Shown: one piece after another, positions 17,754-29,353 of the stretch
Numbering within the stretch: position 1 is the stretch's first letter
Layout: each line of letters begins with the position of its first letter
Assembly (NCBI RefSeq): GCF_030563405.1
Contig: NZ_CP130748.1
Span: forward strand, 2,542,001 to 2,606,000
Source of the DNA: Vibrio sp. SNU_ST1
GTDB taxonomy: Bacteria; Pseudomonadota; Gammaproteobacteria; Enterobacterales; Vibrionaceae
DNA length: 64,000 bases
Reading direction: 5' to 3'
The notes under the pieces: generated by a model
Told to the model about the DNA's origin: nothing
The model's input: the letters and a program-made list of their open reading frames with translations, nothing else
Databases searched by the model: none
Program-made: the position numbers and the translations under genes

Positions 17754-19874
17754 TTACTCAGCAGCAGGTGCTTCGCCTTCAGCTGGCGTTTCAACTGCTT
17801 CTTTCATGCTTAGACGTACACGGCCTTGACGGTCAATTTCAAGAACCTTAACTGGTACTTCTTGACCTTCAGTTAGGTAGTCAGACACTTTCTCAACGCG
17901 CTTATCAGCGATTTGAGAGATGTGTACTAGACCATCTTTACCTGGAAGGATAGTAACGAATGCACCGAAGTCAGCTAGACGAGCAACTTTACCTTGGTAA
18001 ATGCGGCCAACTTCAACTTCAGCTGTGATCTCTTCGATACGACGGATAGCTTCTTTAGCAGCTGCGCCTTCAGTAGCAGCAATCTTGATTGTGCCATCGT
18101 CTTCGATTTCGATTGTAGTACCTGTTTCTTCACAAAGAGCACGGATAACTGCGCCGCCTTTACCGATAACATCTTTGATCTTATCAGAGCTGATTTTCAT
18201 TGTGTGGATACGTGGAGCGAATTCAGAGATATCTTCACGAGCACCTGAGATAGCTTCATCCATAACAGAAAGGATGTGCTTACGTGCACCTTGCGCTTGG
18301 TTAAGAGCAATTTGCATGATCTCTTTAGTGATACCTTCGATCTTGATGTCCATTTGAAGTGCAGTGATACCAGCGTTAGTACCTGCTACTTTAAAGTCCA
18401 TGTCACCTAGGTGATCTTCGTCGCCAAGGATGTCAGAAAGAACTACGAAATCGTCGCCTTCTTTAACAAGACCCATTGCGATACCCGCAACAGAAGCTTT
18501 GATTGGAACACCAGCATCCATAAGTGCTAGAGATGTACCACATACAGAAGCCATTGAAGAAGAACCGTTAGATTCTGTGATTTCCGATACAACACGAACT
18601 GTGTATGGGAATTCGTCAACAGAAGGCATTACTGCTTGGATACCACGTTTAGCAAGCTTACCGTGACCAATTTCACGACGCTTAGGAGAACCAACGAAAC
18701 CAGTCTCACCTACACAGTATGGAGGGAAGTTGTAGTGTAGAAGGAAGTTGTCTTTCTTCTCACCCATTAGGCTGTCGATGATTTGTGCATCACGTTGTGT
18801 ACCAAGCGTTGCAGTAACAAGTGCTTGAGTTTCACCACGAGTGAATAGAGAAGAACCGTGTGTACGTGGAAGAACACCAGTACGTACGTCTAGAGCACGA
18901 ACCATGTCTTTTTCACGGCCATCGATACGTGGGTTGCCAGCAATGATGCGGCTACGTACTACGTTTTTCTCTAGAGAACCAAGCATGCCGCGGATTTCGC
19001 GCTCATCTAGGTTTTCGTCTTGTGCAATTAGAGCTTCAACAGTGTCGTTCTTGATTGCGCCAACTTGCTCGTAACGAGCCATTTTCTCAGTGATCTGGTA
19101 CGCGTCAGATAGACGAGTTTCAGCAAGTTCAGCAACTTGAGCTTTAAGCTCAGTGTTAACTGCTGGCGCTTCCCAGTTCCAAGATGGAGTTGCAACTTCA
19201 GCAGCAAACTCGTTGATTGCTTTGATTACAACTTGTTGTTGGTCGTGACCGTAAACAACAGCTGAAAGCATTTCTTCTTCAGATAGGTTATCTGCTTCAG
19301 ATTCAACCATAAGTACTGCGCCTTCTGTACCAGACACAACTAGGTCTAGTTTAGAGTTTTCAAGCTCAGTATTTGATGGGTTAAGAACAAGTTCACCGTC
19401 GATGTGACCAACACGTGCTGCACCGATAGGACCATTGAATGGAGCACCAGAGATAGCAAGTGCAGCAGACGTTGCGATCATAGTGATCATGTCTGGGTTT
19501 ACGTCAGGGTTGATAGAAACAACCGTAGCGATAACTTGAACTTCGTTTTTAAACGCACTTGGGAAAAGTGGACGAATTGGACGGTCAATCAGACGAGCTG
19601 TTAGTGTTTCGCCTTCAGATGGACGACCTTCACGCTTAAAGAAACCACCAGGGATTTTACCCGCAGCGTATGTACGCTCTTGGTAGTTGACTGTTAGAGG
19701 GAAGAAATCTTGACCCGCAACAGCTTCTTTTTTAGCAACAACAGAAACGAATACTGATGTATCGTCCATAGTCGCCATTACAGCAGCAGTAGCTTGACGT
19801 GCCATTACGCCCGTTTCTAGAGTAACGGTGTGGTTACCGTACTGGAATGACTTTACAACTGGTTTTTCAAACAT
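17754..19874 (-). CDS. pnp: Polyribonucleotide nucleotidyltransferase (PNPase)
   Basis: Phosphorolytic 3'-5' exoribonuclease of the RNA degradosome. The 706 residues contain two RNase PH-like domains separated by an all-alpha segment. The active-site region [10 protein letters not shown] lies in the second. A KH domain follows (about 553-610, [13 protein letters not shown]), then an S1 domain (about 620-690, [21 protein letters not shown]). The acidic C-tail is typical. It lies after rpsO on the same strand, with a long structured leader, as in E. coli where RNase III and PNPase autoregulate this mRNA. Confidence 0.98.
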   Translation of the reverse strand: MFEKPVVKSFQYGNHTVTLETGVMARQATAAVMATMDDTSVFVSVVAKKEAVAGQDFFPLTVNYQERTYAAGKIPGGFFKREGRPSEGETLTARLIDRPIRPLFPSAFKNEVQVIATVVSINPDVNPDMITMIATSAALAISGAPFNGPIGAARVGHIDGELVLNPSNTELENSKLDLVVSGTEGAVLMVESEADNLSEEEMLSAVVYGHDQQQVVIKAINEFAAEVATPSWNWEAPAVNTELKAQVAELAETRLSDAYQITEKMARYEQVGAIKNDTVEALIAQDENLDEREIRGMLGSLEKNVVRSRIIAGNPRIDGREKDMVRALDVRTGVLPRTHGSSLFTRGETQALVTATLGTQRDAQIIDSLMGEKKDNFLLHYNFPPYCVGETGFVGSPKRREIGHGKLAKRGIQAVMPSVDEFPYTVRVVSEITESNGSSSMASVCGTSLALMDAGVPIKASVAGIAMGLVKEGDDFVVLSDILGDEDHLGDMDFKVAGTNAGITALQMDIKIEGITKEIMQIALNQAQGARKHILSVMDEAISGAREDISEFAPRIHTMKISSDKIKDVIGKGGAVIRALCEETGTTIEIEDDGTIKIAATEGAAAKEAIRRIEEITAEVEVGRIYQGKVARLADFGAFVTILPGKDGLVHISQIADKRVEKVSDYLTEGQEVPVKVLEIDRQGRVRLSMKEAVETPAEGEAPAAE

Positions 19875-19937
19875 TGTATATCCTTCATCTGAAAATCTCT
19901 TTTCAGAATAAGTGAATGAATGCTCAGCAATAACTAA

Positions 19938-20001
19938 TCGCGACTAGTAAAAAAAGACGAGAAGTTCAATCAGACTAAACATCTGCTTTTAATAGTCGCG
20001 A
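19938..20001 (-). promoter_or_regulatory. pnp leader long-range stem (possible RNase III target)
   Basis: Perfect 9-bp inverted repeat TCGCGACTA (19938-19946) / TAGTCGCGA (19993-20001), with 46 nt between the arms, 64-127 nt upstream of the pnp start. The E. coli pnp leader has an RNase III-cleaved stem at a comparable place. Cleavage here is inferred. No ORF lies in 19875-20180. Confidence 0.55.
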
Positions 20002-20180
20002 CCTATTGGCCGACATCTGTGACTGTTATTGTTGAGCTAATTAGGGTGCGAAATAATCAAACAATTATTCGCGTGCGAGAGTATAAACTATTTTCTTGGC
20101 AAGAGACATTTTCACGATTAAAAATCAGGTTAACCGCACAGAGAACCTTCATTTTTAACATTAAAAATATAACAGGCACA

Positions 20181-20206
20181 AAAAAAGGAGCATAAATGCT
20201 CCTTTT
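20181..20206 (-). terminator. rpsO-pnp intergenic terminator
   Basis: Stem AAAAGGAGCAT / ATGCTCCTTTT after rpsO. Partial read-through into pnp is expected by analogy with E. coli. Confidence 0.85.
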
Positions 20207-20234
20207 CTTCAAACTGTCTTTGCAGACATCGCTA

Positions 20235-20504
20235 TTAGCGACGTAGGCCTAGACGCTTGATTAGGTCTTGGTAACGAGTAAGGTTTTTGCCTTTCAAGTA
20301 ATCAAGAAGCTTACGACGGCTAGAAACCATACGTAATAGACCACGACGGCTGTGGTGATCGTGTTTGTGCGCTTTGAAGTGACCTTGTAGGTGGTTGATA
20401 GAAGCAGTAAGTAGTGCTACTTGTACTTCTGGTGAACCTGTGTCGCCTTCAGATTGTGCGTATTCTGCAACGATTGCTGCTTTAGTTTCTGCATTCAGAG
20501 ACAT
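20235..20504 (-). CDS. rpsO: 30S ribosomal protein S15
   Basis: Primary 16S rRNA-binding protein of the central domain and bridge to 23S rRNA. The 89 residues match S15 throughout: [33 protein letters not shown] and [26 protein letters not shown] 20504 is preceded by AGGAGA. It sits between truB and pnp, with a terminator on either side. Confidence 0.99.
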   Translation of the reverse strand: MSLNAETKAAIVAEYAQSEGDTGSPEVQVALLTASINHLQGHFKAHKHDHHSRRGLLRMVSSRRKLLDYLKGKNLTRYQDLIKRLGLRR

Positions 20505-20630
20505 AAATCTCTCCTGATAAGAGTAAGTTTATATTTGTAGCAGCCAATCTCTGATTCAGCCGCTACGCGAGCCGAGGATTATAGGGAAGTTTACGAGTTG
20601 GTGCAATAACAATCGAACTGATGAAAAACG

Positions 20631-20664
20631 AAAAAAGCGAACCATTAAAATTAAGGGCTCGCTT
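20631..20664 (-). terminator. Terminator-like hairpin after truB
   Basis: Imperfect stem AAGCGAACC / GGCTCGCTT with an A-rich 5' flank (T-run on the minus strand). It lies between truB and rpsO. Confidence 0.65.
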
Positions 20665-20722
20665 TCTATATTATTGATTCGCTTTTCCAGGCTAAGCGCC
20701 AATACCTAACTAGGTTTCAGCG

Positions 20723-21676
20723 TTATGCTTGGGGCTCTTCATCTCTGAAAACAACCAAACGCTTCGGTGCAACTCGGCCATCTTCAGCAATCTGAGCAAC
20801 ACCAACAAACAGTTTCTCTTCACCACTTGTCATGCGAACCGTACCTTCAGTTGGCGCACCAGAAACCTGAACGGGCATACCGTGCTGAACTAGGTCAGTC
20901 AGTTCCGCGTTTAAGTTAACTTCTGGTAAGTCTTCAACGGCTGTGTCCATTGGCATTAATAGTGGATCAAGCAGCTCTTTGGGTGCAATTTCTTGCGCCT
21001 GCGCTTGCTCTAGGATCTCGTTCAACTGCTCCAAAGTCACCATACGATCGTACGGATACTTAGCGACACCAGTACGGCGAAGCATGGTCACATGAGCACC
21101 ACAACCTAGCATTTCACCAAGATCGTCGGTAATTGTGCGGATGTAAGTACCTTTTGAACAATGCACTTCCATTTCAACTTCATCACCTTCAAAGCGAAGC
21201 AGTTCAATAGAGTACACAGTGATCTTACGAGACTCACGAGGCACCTCGATACCTGCACGTGCGTATTCGTACAAAGGCTTACCTTGATACTTCAATGCCG
21301 AAAACATTGATGGTATCTGATCGGTTTCACCCTTGAAGCTCGCAATGCAACGCTCAAGCTGTTCTTGAGTCACGTTAACATCACGTGTCTCTACCACTTC
21401 ACCATCAGAGTCAGAGGTATTGGTACGCTCACCAAGCTTAGCAATTACTACGTAGCGCTTATCAGAATCTAGAAGAAACTGAGAGAACTTCGTTGCTTCA
21501 CCAAGACAAATTGGCAGCATGCCAGTCGCAAGAGGATCAAGAGCACCGGTGTGCCCTGCCTTCTCTGCAAAGTAAATACGTTTTACTTTTTGCAGTGCAT
21601 CATTAGACGAAATGCCCGTTGGCTTATCTAACAGAATTACCCCGTTGATAGGGCGACCTTTACGACGGCGAGCCAT
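20723..21676 (-). CDS. truB: tRNA pseudouridine(55) synthase TruB
   Basis: Makes pseudouridine-55 in the T-loop of tRNAs. The catalytic Asp is D47 in [13 protein letters not shown]. The conserved [10 protein letters not shown] and [10 protein letters not shown] blocks are present, and a C-terminal PUA-like domain ends the 317 residues. Its ATG overlaps the rbfA stop by one base (TAATG), giving tight translational coupling within the rimP-nusA-infB-rbfA-truB operon. Confidence 0.97.
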   Translation of the reverse strand: MARRRKGRPINGVILLDKPTGISSNDALQKVKRIYFAEKAGHTGALDPLATGMLPICLGEATKFSQFLLDSDKRYVVIAKLGERTNTSDSDGEVVETRDVNVTQEQLERCIASFKGETDQIPSMFSALKYQGKPLYEYARAGIEVPRESRKITVYSIELLRFEGDEVEMEVHCSKGTYIRTITDDLGEMLGCGAHVTMLRRTGVAKYPYDRMVTLEQLNEILEQAQAQEIAPKELLDPLLMPMDTAVEDLPEVNLNAELTDLVQHGMPVQVSGAPTEGTVRMTSGEEKLFVGVAQIAEDGRVAPKRLVVFRDEEPQA

Positions 21677-22089
21677 TACTCTTCACCCTTAGACTGAGTT
21701 TCGTCAGTACGGCCAGACTCTTCTTGCTTACGCTTATCGTCGTTTAAAACTTCACTTACTAAGTTAGACATACGCATGCCTTCTACTAGTGTGTTGTCGT
21801 AAGTAAAACGTACTTCAGGCGTTAGACGGTGACGAATACGCTTACCAAGAGCCATACGAACTGGCACTTCATGCTCTTTAAGAGCAGCAAGACATGATTC
21901 AGGTGTTTGCTCACCGATACATAGGAAAGTAACGAACACTTTTGCGTAAGCAAGGTCACGAGACACTTCTACGTCTGAGATAGTTACCATACCGATACGT
22001 GAGTCACGAACTTCACGTTGTAGGATAAGCGCAAGCTCCTTTTGAAGCTGCTGAGACACACGTTGTGTGCGGCTAAATTCTTTTGACAT
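21676..22089 (-). CDS. rbfA: Ribosome-binding factor A
   Basis: Late 30S assembly factor (KH-like fold) acting on the 16S 5' region and cold adaptation. The 137 residues begin [20 protein letters not shown] and contain [26 protein letters not shown], the family signature (named here by its RDxRIG and SRDLxYAKVF parts). The C-tail is charged and variable. It lies between infB and truB, after a long GC-rich hairpin in the infB-rbfA gap on the opposite side. Confidence 0.96.
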
Positions 22090-22110
22090 TTTCTTTTCTC
22101 ACTTAGAAAG

Positions 22111-22141
22111 ATGGGGGGCTTGGTAATTACCAGCCCCCCAT
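22111..22141 (-). other. Strong hairpin between rbfA and infB
   Basis: ATGGGGGGCT and AGCCCCCCAT arms extended by GGT/ACC around an AATT loop, within the rbfA ribosome-binding region. On the minus strand no clear U-run follows, so it looks like a translational or stability element rather than a terminator. Confidence 0.6.
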
Positions 22142-22224
22142 GGTGTATTCAACAACCGATTACCTTATTACCTCTATTAGTAATGTTAGTAACCTTAGTC
22201 AATATGTCGAGTCGTACAGACTGA

Positions 22225-24915
22225 TTAGTCTAGAGTACGTTTAACCTCAACGATTTCGAATACTTCGATCTGGTCACCAACGCGAACGTCGTTGTAGTTC
22301 TTAACGCCAACACCACACTCGTAACCATTCTTAACTTCTTGAACGTCATCTTTAAAGCGACGAAGTGACTCTAGTTCACCTTCGTAGATAACAACGTTTT
22401 CACGAAGTACACGGATTGGGTTGCTACGCTTAATCGTACCTTCAGTAACGATACAACCAGCGATTGCACCAAGTTTAGGCGACTTAAATACGTCACGAAC
22501 TTGTGCAAGACCAATGATTTCTTGACGGAATTCAGGAGCAAGCATACCGCCCATTGCCTGTTTAACTTCGTCAATCAGTTGGTAGATGATTGAGTAGTAA
22601 CGTAGATCTAGGTTTTCGTTCTGAACTGTATTACGCGCAGTTGCGTCAGCACGAACGTTGAAACCAAGGATGATAGCGTTAGAAGCTGCAGCAAGCGTTG
22701 CGTCAGTTTCAGTAATACCACCAACACCAGAACCTACGATGTTCACTTTAACTTCGTCAGTTGACAGTTTCAGTAGAGAGTCAGCAATCGCTTCTACAGA
22801 ACCTTGAACGTCAGCTTTAAGTACAACATTAAGTTCAGCAACTTCACCAGCCGTCATGTTCGCGAACATGTTCTCTAGTTTCGCTTTTTGTTGGCGAGCT
22901 AGTTTAACATCACGGAATTTACCTTGACGGTAGTTTGCAACTTCACGAGCTTTACGCTCATCACGTACAACAGTCGCTTCATCACCTGAAGCAGGAACGC
23001 CAGAAAGACCTAGAATTTCTACAGGGATAGATGGACCTGCAGTTTCGATGTCTTTACCGTTTTCATCGCGCATTGCACGAACACGGCCGTACTCTTGACC
23101 ACAAAGAACGATATCGCCTTTGTTTAGAGTACCTGACTGTACTAGTACTGTTGCAACTGGACCGCGACCTTTATCAAGACGAGATTCAACAACAACACCA
23201 GATGCCATGCCTTCTTTAACCGCTGTAAGCTCAAGAACTTCAGACTGAAGAAGGATAGATTCTAGAAGACCATCAATGTTTGTACCCTGTTTTGCAGAGA
23301 TGTGAACGAAGATGTTCTCACCGCCCCATTCTTCAGGGATAACGTCGTATTGAGCTAGCTCATTCTTAACGTTGTCTGGGTTTGCACCCTCTTTGTCGAT
23401 CTTGTTCACAGCAACAATCAGAGGAACGCCTGCCGCTTTCGCGTGCTGGATTGCTTCGATTGTTTGTGGCATTACGCCATCGTCTGCAGCAACAACAAGT
23501 ACAACGATATCTGTCGCTTGAGCACCACGAGCACGCATAGCAGTAAAGGCCGCGTGTCCAGGAGTATCAAGGAACGTGATCATGCCGTTGTCAGTATCTA
23601 CGTGGTAAGCACCAATGTGCTGCGTGATACCGCCAGCTTCGCCAGAAGCAACGTGTGCTTTACGAATGTAGTCAAGTGTTGAAGTTTTACCGTGGTCAAC
23701 GTGACCCATGATAGTAACAACAGGAGCACGACCTTCAGCGATAGCATCGCTATCACGGTCAGCTAGTACTGCTTCTTCAAGTTCGTTTTCTTTACGTAGG
23801 ATTACCTTGTGACCCATTTCTTCAGCAACAAGTTGTGCTGTTTCTTGGTCGATCACTTGGTTGATAGTCGCCATAGCGCCCATCTTCATCATTACTTTGA
23901 TAACTTCAGTTGCTTTAACTGACATTTTGCTAGCCAGTTCAGAAACAACGATAGTTTCGCCGATAGCAACGTCAGATTTTGCAACAGTCGCTGACTTATC
24001 GAAGCCTTGCTGCATTGAAGTTGGTTTAGCAAGCTTACCTTTACCGCCACGACCACGTTGGTTACGACCACCACGGTTATTGCCAGGTTGAGTTGCTGGA
24101 GCTGGTTTCTTCTTGCGACGACGAGGTGCTTTCTCGTCTTTTTTGTCTGCCGCATCTTCAGCTTCACGAGCGTAAGTAGAAGTCGTCACATGGTAATCCG
24201 CAGATTTCTCTTGCTCTTTCTTCTTCTTCTCTTCTTCAGACCAACGTTCTTGGTTCTCTTCTGCTAACTTACGAGCTTCTTCAACAAGCTTAGCTGCTTC
24301 AGCTTCGGCTTTACGAGTTGCTTCTTGCTCTTGACGAGCTTTAAGTTCATCCGCTTCTTTTTTCGCTTGTGCGTTAGCGTCTGCATTTTTTGAATTCATG
24401 TCTTTTTTAGCCTTTTCAGCTTGTGCGCGTTGAGCCTTCTCTTCAGCTTCACGTTTTGCATCCGCTTCACGTGTTACTTTTGCTTCGGCTTCGCGCTGTG
24501 CTTTCTCTGCAGCATCACGTTTCGCTTGCTCTTCAGCATCGCGTTGTGCTTTCTCTTCCGCTTCACGATTAGCTACTTCCTCAGCTTCACGTTTCGCTTC
24601 ATCTTCAATAGTGCTGCGCTTCACGTAAGTACGCTTTTTACGTACCTCAACTTGAACATCCTTACTCTTACCGCCTCCAGCAGCAACACTTAGCGTGCTG
24701 CGGGTCTTGCGTTGAAGAGTTAAACGAGTCGGTTCTGTTTCACCAGAAGTATCGCCGTGCTCCTTTTTAAGGTGCGTTAGCAATGTTTGCTTCTCTGAAT
24801 CAGTCACTTGGTCCGACCCTGCTTTCTTCATGCCTGCATCAGCAAGTTGTTCAATTAAGCGGTCAACTGGCGTACCAATCTCTTCACTCAGTGCTTTAAC
24901 TGTTAATTGTGTCAT
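22225..24915 (-). CDS. infB: Translation initiation factor IF-2
   Basis: GTPase that positions fMet-tRNA on the 30S subunit and promotes subunit joining. The 896 residues show the IF2N domain, then a long lysine/glutamate/alanine-rich coiled segment (about 90-260) and an RG-rich stretch. Next is a second IF2N-like block, the G domain with [17 protein letters not shown] and NKID, and the beta-barrel and C-terminal fMet-binding domains. The repetitive [15 protein letters not shown] region is normal for Vibrio IF2. It lies directly after nusA (22 nt). Confidence 0.98.
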   Translation of the reverse strand: MTQLTVKALSEEIGTPVDRLIEQLADAGMKKAGSDQVTDSEKQTLLTHLKKEHGDTSGETEPTRLTLQRKTRSTLSVAAGGGKSKDVQVEVRKKRTYVKRSTIEDEAKREAEEVANREAEEKAQRDAEEQAKRDAAEKAQREAEAKVTREADAKREAEEKAQRAQAEKAKKDMNSKNADANAQAKKEADELKARQEQEATRKAEAEAAKLVEEARKLAEENQERWSEEEKKKKEQEKSADYHVTTSTYAREAEDAADKKDEKAPRRRKKKPAPATQPGNNRGGRNQRGRGGKGKLAKPTSMQQGFDKSATVAKSDVAIGETIVVSELASKMSVKATEVIKVMMKMGAMATINQVIDQETAQLVAEEMGHKVILRKENELEEAVLADRDSDAIAEGRAPVVTIMGHVDHGKTSTLDYIRKAHVASGEAGGITQHIGAYHVDTDNGMITFLDTPGHAAFTAMRARGAQATDIVVLVVAADDGVMPQTIEAIQHAKAAGVPLIVAVNKIDKEGANPDNVKNELAQYDVIPEEWGGENIFVHISAKQGTNIDGLLESILLQSEVLELTAVKEGMASGVVVESRLDKGRGPVATVLVQSGTLNKGDIVLCGQEYGRVRAMRDENGKDIETAGPSIPVEILGLSGVPASGDEATVVRDERKAREVANYRQGKFRDVKLARQQKAKLENMFANMTAGEVAELNVVLKADVQGSVEAIADSLLKLSTDEVKVNIVGSGVGGITETDATLAAASNAIILGFNVRADATARNTVQNENLDLRYYSIIYQLIDEVKQAMGGMLAPEFRQEIIGLAQVRDVFKSPKLGAIAGCIVTEGTIKRSNPIRVLRENVVIYEGELESLRRFKDDVQEVKNGYECGVGVKNYNDVRVGDQIEVFEIVEVKRTLD

Positions 24916-24937
24916 ACCGCTCTCTCTCCTTGCTGAA

Positions 24938-26425
24938 TTATTCTTCGTCGCCGAACCAACAGATGTTACGCGCAGCCATAATTAGCTCGCCTGCACGCTC
25001 TGCAGTTAGGTCTTCGATGCCTTCTAGTTCATCAACGCCTTGGTCAGCTAGGTCTTCCAATGTCGCAACGCCTTTTGCCGCTAGCTTGTAAGCCATTTCA
25101 CGCTCAAGACCTTCAAGTGCAAGTAGGTCTTCAGCTGGCTCAACACCATCGAAAGTTTCTTCTTTCGCTAGCGCCAGAGTTGTCAGTGCGTCTTTCGCGC
25201 GGTTACGCAATTCTTCAACGATACCTTCATCTAGACCATCTACTTCAAGAAGCTCGTTCACAGGAACGTAGGCTACTTCTTCAAGCGTAGAGAAGCCTTC
25301 TTCAACAAGCATTTGAGCAAAGTCTTCTTCGATATCTAGGTGCTTCATGAAGTTTTCAATAGAAGCAACAGCTTCTTCTTGGTGCTTCTTCTCTAGATCA
25401 GCAACAGTCATTACGTTCAGTTCCCAACCAGTAAGTTGAGATGCTAGACGTACGTTTTGACCGCTACGACCGATAGCTTGCGCTAGGTTGTCAGCTTCAA
25501 CCGCGATGTCCATTGAGTGCGTATCTTCATCAACGATGATAGAAGCAACATCAGCAGGAGCCATTGCATTGATAACGAATTGCGCCGGGTTATCATCCCA
25601 AAGCACGATATCGATACGCTCACCGCCAAGGTCGTTAGATACAGCTTGTACACGTGCGCCACGCATACCAACACACGCACCAACAGGGTCAATACGTTTG
25701 TCGTTTGTTTTAACAGCGATTTTAGCACGAGAACCAGCGTCACGTGCAGCACCTTTAAGTTCAATTAGCTCTTCACCAATCTCAGGCACTTCAACACGGA
25801 ATAGTTCAGCTAGCATTTCTGGCTTAGAACGAGTAACAAAAAGCTGGAAGCCACGAGCTTCTGGCTTAACTGCGTATAGAAGACCACGAACACGGTCACC
25901 TGGACGGAAGTTTTCACGAGGAAGTTGGTCATCACGAAGGATTACCGCTTCAGCGTTGTTACCTAGGTCTAGAATCACTGTGTCACGGTTAACTTTCTTA
26001 ACTGCGCCAGTGACTAGCTCGCCTTCGTTATCGATAAACTGCTCAACGATTTGAGCGCGTTCAGCTTCACGTACTTTCTGTACGATAACTTGCTTAGCCG
26101 TTTGAGTCGTAATACGGTCAAACGTTACTGATTCGATATCATCTTCGATGAAACCGCCAAGTTCGATCTCTGGATCATCGTACTTTGCAGCTTCAATAGA
26201 GATTTCTTTTGTTGGGAATTCAACTTCCTCAACAGCTTCCCAACGGCGGAAAGTTTCGAAATTACCCGTTTTACGGTCAATCTCAACACGAACTTCGATT
26301 TCTAATTCGCTTTTCTTTTTTGTTGCCGTTGCAAGCGCGATTTCAAGCGCTTCAAAAATACGCTCACGAGGAACTGCTTTCTCATTAGAAACAGCTTCTA
26401 CTACCGCCAAAATTTCTTTGTTCAT
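24938..26425 (-). CDS. nusA: Transcription termination/antitermination protein NusA
   Basis: RNA polymerase-binding elongation factor that promotes pausing, intrinsic termination, and lambda/rrn antitermination. The 495 residues comprise the N-terminal RNAP-binding domain, S1 (about 135-200), KH1/KH2 ([27 protein letters not shown]) and two acidic C-terminal repeats ([18 protein letters not shown]). This is the length of E. coli NusA. It lies 35 nt after rimP in the metY-rimP-nusA-infB operon. Confidence 0.98.
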   Translation of the reverse strand: MNKEILAVVEAVSNEKAVPRERIFEALEIALATATKKKSELEIEVRVEIDRKTGNFETFRRWEAVEEVEFPTKEISIEAAKYDDPEIELGGFIEDDIESVTFDRITTQTAKQVIVQKVREAERAQIVEQFIDNEGELVTGAVKKVNRDTVILDLGNNAEAVILRDDQLPRENFRPGDRVRGLLYAVKPEARGFQLFVTRSKPEMLAELFRVEVPEIGEELIELKGAARDAGSRAKIAVKTNDKRIDPVGACVGMRGARVQAVSNDLGGERIDIVLWDDNPAQFVINAMAPADVASIIVDEDTHSMDIAVEADNLAQAIGRSGQNVRLASQLTGWELNVMTVADLEKKHQEEAVASIENFMKHLDIEEDFAQMLVEEGFSTLEEVAYVPVNELLEVDGLDEGIVEELRNRAKDALTTLALAKEETFDGVEPAEDLLALEGLEREMAYKLAAKGVATLEDLADQGVDELEGIEDLTAERAGELIMAARNICWFGDEE

Positions 26426-26460
26426 TAATCTAGCCTCTTAAGCTCTTCTCTCTAGGAGAA

Positions 26461-26916
26461 CTAAAATTTAGGGATCAGGTTAGCTTTCGCAATATTGCTC
26501 AGGACGAATTCTTCTTCTTGTCCTTCAACCAATACTTTCACTGTCTCGCCTTCGATAGATAGGATATCACCTTTCCATTTACGACGGTTGCCGACAGCCA
26601 TTTTCAAAACGATGCTTACCTCGTGACCAATAAATTGTTGGTAATGCTCAGCTTTGAACAGTGGTCTCTCTAAACCTGGTGAAGACACTTCAAGGTTATA
26701 AGCCACTGAAATTGGATCTTCAACGTCCATTACGGCACTTACTTGGTGACTAACTTCAGAGCAATCATCTACATTGATACCATTTGGTGAATCGATGTAA
26801 ATGCGTAGCGTTGAGTGCTCACCAGCACGAATAAATTCTAATCCAACTAACTCATAACCTGATGCTGCTACTGGAGCGTCAAGCATTTCAGTAAGTTGTC
26901 TTTCTAAACCAGTCAT
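26461..26916 (-). CDS. rimP: Ribosome maturation factor RimP
   Basis: 30S assembly factor. The 151 residues have the RimP N-terminal domain ([22 protein letters not shown]) and the SH3-like C-domain ([16 protein letters not shown]), with the [11 protein letters not shown] motif between them. ATG 26916 follows TGGAGTGG. A factor-independent terminator ends only about 17 nt upstream, so expression depends on read-through from the tRNA genes or on a promoter between. Confidence 0.97.
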   Translation of the reverse strand: MTGLERQLTEMLDAPVAASGYELVGLEFIRAGEHSTLRIYIDSPNGINVDDCSEVSHQVSAVMDVEDPISVAYNLEVSSPGLERPLFKAEHYQQFIGHEVSIVLKMAVGNRRKWKGDILSIEGETVKVLVEGQEEEFVLSNIAKANLIPKF

Positions 26917-26933
26917 TTAACCACTCCAGAAAC

Positions 26934-26953
26934 AAAAAAAGGGCTCAAAGCCC
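26934..26953 (-). terminator. Terminator immediately upstream of rimP
   Basis: GGGCT-caa/TTG-AGCCC followed on the minus strand by seven T residues, ending 17 nt before the rimP ATG and just before its ribosome site. It is a candidate attenuator for the nusA operon. Confidence 0.8.
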
Positions 26954-27008
26954 AATTTAAATTCCAAGCAAACATTATCATCTAAATGCATTTATAAATG
27001 CTTAGATA

Positions 27009-27040
27009 ACAAAAAACCCCGTATAAGCCGGGGTTTTTGT
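27009..27040 (-). terminator. Terminator downstream of tRNA-fMet
   Basis: Stem ACAAAAACCCC(G) / (C)GGGGTTTTTGT, the first of two tandem terminators between the tRNA-fMet gene and rimP. Confidence 0.88.
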
Positions 27041-27153
27041 TGCTGGACCCTTATATGTTAAGTGTCATCATATTTGATATCACACTTAACTCACAGTGAG
27101 GTTCACACTGTGCAAACTTGCTACCAATACAAGCTATATAATAGCATTGAAAT

Positions 27154-27230
<77 letters not shown>

Positions 27231-27283
27231 TCCGACTTGTGAGCATTATACGCCCAACAAGATGTTTTACAAGTTTGTAAACA

Positions 27284-27368
27284 TGGTGCCGAGAGAGGGA
27301 CTCGAACCCTCACACCCTAAGGCACTAGCACCTCATGCTAGCGTGTCTACCAATTTCACCATCTCGGC
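27284..27368 (-). tRNA. leuU: tRNA-Leu (GAG)
   Basis: 85-nt class II tRNA on the minus strand with acceptor stem GCCGAGA/TCTCGGC, encoded CCA, and a long variable arm (TGCCTTAGGGTGT). The anticodon loop ATGAGGT between CTAGC/GCTAG gives anticodon GAG. It lies 16 nt after secG, as leuU in E. coli. Confidence 0.96.
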
Positions 27369-27384
27369 ATCAAATCTTTACAGA

Positions 27385-27717
27385 TTATTGTGGAATTTCG
27401 TCGCCTTGCGCCGGAACTTCACTCACTGCATCTTCAGCTTGTTGAATCACCTGACCTTGGGTCGGGTCAATCCATTGTGACTCAGTTTTATGTGTAGACA
27501 TATTACCAAGCACTAAGCTAAGGATAAAAAATGTAGTTGCAAAAATTGCAGTCATTCGGGTAAGGAAATTTCCTGAGCCACCAGCACCAAACACAGTGTT
27601 TGAAGCGCCAGCACCGAAAGAGGCTCCCATATCTGCGCCTTTACCTTGTTGAATCAACACTAGGCCAATTACACCAAGCGCTGCCAACAGGTAAATCACA
27701 AGTAGAACTGTAAACAT
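27385..27717 (-). CDS. secG: Preprotein translocase subunit SecG
   Basis: Small inner-membrane subunit of SecYEG that assists protein export. ATG 27717 ([15 protein letters not shown]), preceded by GGTGGA, gives 110 residues, like E. coli. The frame is open 14 codons upstream, but that part is not SecG-like. Two transmembrane helices (about 1-25 and 50-75) flank the conserved [17 protein letters not shown] loop. It is likely co-transcribed with the two downstream tRNA genes. Confidence 0.96.
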   Translation of the reverse strand: MFTVLLVIYLLAALGVIGLVLIQQGKGADMGASFGAGASNTVFGAGGSGNFLTRMTAIFATTFFILSLVLGNMSTHKTESQWIDPTQGQVIQQAEDAVSEVPAQGDEIPQ

Positions 27718-27892
27718 TTTTCCACCTATGTTCCTAATTGTTGAGCCAGCGCCGTTCAAAAAACTATTTTTAAGAACAAGGCTAGCGACCTCCTAACTGA
27801 AGGCCGAGCAATACTAGCGAATGCAACGATGACTGACAAGGGGAATTTACTAAAAAATAAGCCTTTACCAAGTAAGTGGTCAAAAAAAGGGC

Positions 27893-27925
27893 AAAAGGGA
27901 CACAAAACTCATTTGCGTCCCTTTT
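27893..27925 (-). terminator. Terminator of glmM
   Basis: Stem AAAAGGGAC(a)CAAA / TTTG(c)GTCCCTTTT, T-rich on the minus strand, between glmM and secG. Confidence 0.8.
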
Positions 27926-27954
27926 AAATCATCACATAACTAAAACCCTGCCCC

Positions 27955-27979
27955 CACAAGTGAGACCACCTCACTTGTG
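27955..27979 (-). other. Perfect hairpin just after glmM
   Basis: CACAAGTGAG-accac-CTCACTTGTG, a 10-bp perfect stem 16 nt past the glmM stop, without a U-run. It probably protects the 3' end together with the terminator beyond it. Confidence 0.55.
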
Positions 27980-27994
27980 ACGGCAAACGTTTTA

Positions 27995-29335
27995 TTAGCA
28001 ATTCGCTTTTACTGCATCAGCAATTTTCAGTGCAGAACTCTGAACAAGTTCAGCATCTTCACCTTCGACCATTACGCGCAGTAGTGGCTCAGTACCCGAT
28101 TTGCGTAATAGCACACGACCTTTCTCACCGAGTTCCGTCTCGACTTCAATAACAGCCGCTTTCACAGCCTCTGCTTCTAGTGGGTTTGAATCACCACTGA
28201 AACGAACGTTTTCTAGAACTTGAGGGTATAACGTCATACCTTGAGACAGTTCATTCAGTGTCATTTGACTATCGACAACTGAGGCCAATACTTGCAGAGC
28301 AGCAACGATAGCATCACCTGTCGTCACTTTATCTAATAGGATAACGTGCCCCGAGTTCTCAGCACCGATCTTCCAGCCTTTAGCTAGAAGTTGTTCCATA
28401 ACGTAACGGTCACCAACAGCAGCACGTACAAATGGAATACCTAACTGCTTAAGGCCATTTTCCATACCAAGGTTGGTCATTAGCGTACCAACAACTCCGC
28501 CTTTCAACTCACCACGACGCAACGCATCACGAGCAATGATGTAAGCGATTTGGTCACCATCAACCTTATTACCTAGCTCATCAACCATGATGATACGGTC
28601 ACCGTCACCATCAAAGCCTAGGCCTAACGCCGCTTTTTCTTCAAGCACTTTAGCTTGCAGAGCTCGTACATCAGTCGCACCGACTTCATGGTTGATGTTA
28701 GTGCCATTTGGTTCCACACCAATCGCAACAACCTCAGCCCCTAGCTCTTTAAATACAGCCGGCGCAATGTGGTAAGTCGCACCATGTGCGCAATCCACTA
28801 CAATTTTCATACCAGCTAGCGTCATTTTGTGTGGGAATGTACTTTTACAAAATTCAATATAACGGCCTGCAGCATCATTTAGGCGCACCGCTTTACCTAA
28901 TACTGAAGATTCTACGCACTCGATATCTTTATCTAGTTCAGCTTCGATGGCGAGCTCAATGTCATCCGACAATTTCGTACCTTCAGAAGAGAAAAACTTA
29001 ATACCGTTATCATAAAAAGGGTTGTGCGATGCAGAGATAACAATCCCCGCTTCAGCGCGGAAAGTTTGTGTTAGATAAGCAACTGCAGGTGTTGGCATTG
29101 GACCAGTAAACGTAGCTTGAAGACCAGCAGCAGCAAGTCCCGCTTCTAGTGCAGACTCAAGCATGTAGCCAGAGATACGAGTATCTTTACCAATGATCAC
29201 TTTCTTTGTGCCCTGTTTTGCAAGAACACGACCAGCAGCCCAGCCAAGCTTCAGAACAAAATCAGGTGTAATCGGGTACTGGCCAACTTTGCCACGTACG
29301 CCATCTGTACCGAAGTAACGTCTTTTATCAGACAT
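27995..29335 (-). CDS. glmM: Phosphoglucosamine mutase GlmM
   Basis: Converts glucosamine-6-phosphate to glucosamine-1-phosphate for peptidoglycan and LPS precursors. The 446 residues carry the phosphoserine loop [12 protein letters not shown] (S103), the metal loop GFDGDGDRI, and the sugar- and phosphate-binding ENSGH and [11 protein letters not shown] motifs. It lies 18 nt after folP, within the ftsH-folP-glmM-secG series. Confidence 0.98.
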   Translation of the reverse strand: MSDKRRYFGTDGVRGKVGQYPITPDFVLKLGWAAGRVLAKQGTKKVIIGKDTRISGYMLESALEAGLAAAGLQATFTGPMPTPAVAYLTQTFRAEAGIVISASHNPFYDNGIKFFSSEGTKLSDDIELAIEAELDKDIECVESSVLGKAVRLNDAAGRYIEFCKSTFPHKMTLAGMKIVVDCAHGATYHIAPAVFKELGAEVVAIGVEPNGTNINHEVGATDVRALQAKVLEEKAALGLGFDGDGDRIIMVDELGNKVDGDQIAYIIARDALRRGELKGGVVGTLMTNLGMENGLKQLGIPFVRAAVGDRYVMEQLLAKGWKIGAENSGHVILLDKVTTGDAIVAALQVLASVVDSQMTLNELSQGMTLYPQVLENVRFSGDSNPLEAEAVKAAVIEVETELGEKGRVLLRKSGTEPLLRVMVEGEDAELVQSSALKIADAVKANC

Positions 29336-29353
29336 ATCGATTTTCCTTAATTA

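Noticed and set aside
24058..24693. Plus-strand frames opposite infB rich in Phe/Ser/Leu
   Set aside because: These are the complement of the Lys/Glu/Ala-rich IF2 segment and have no independent support.
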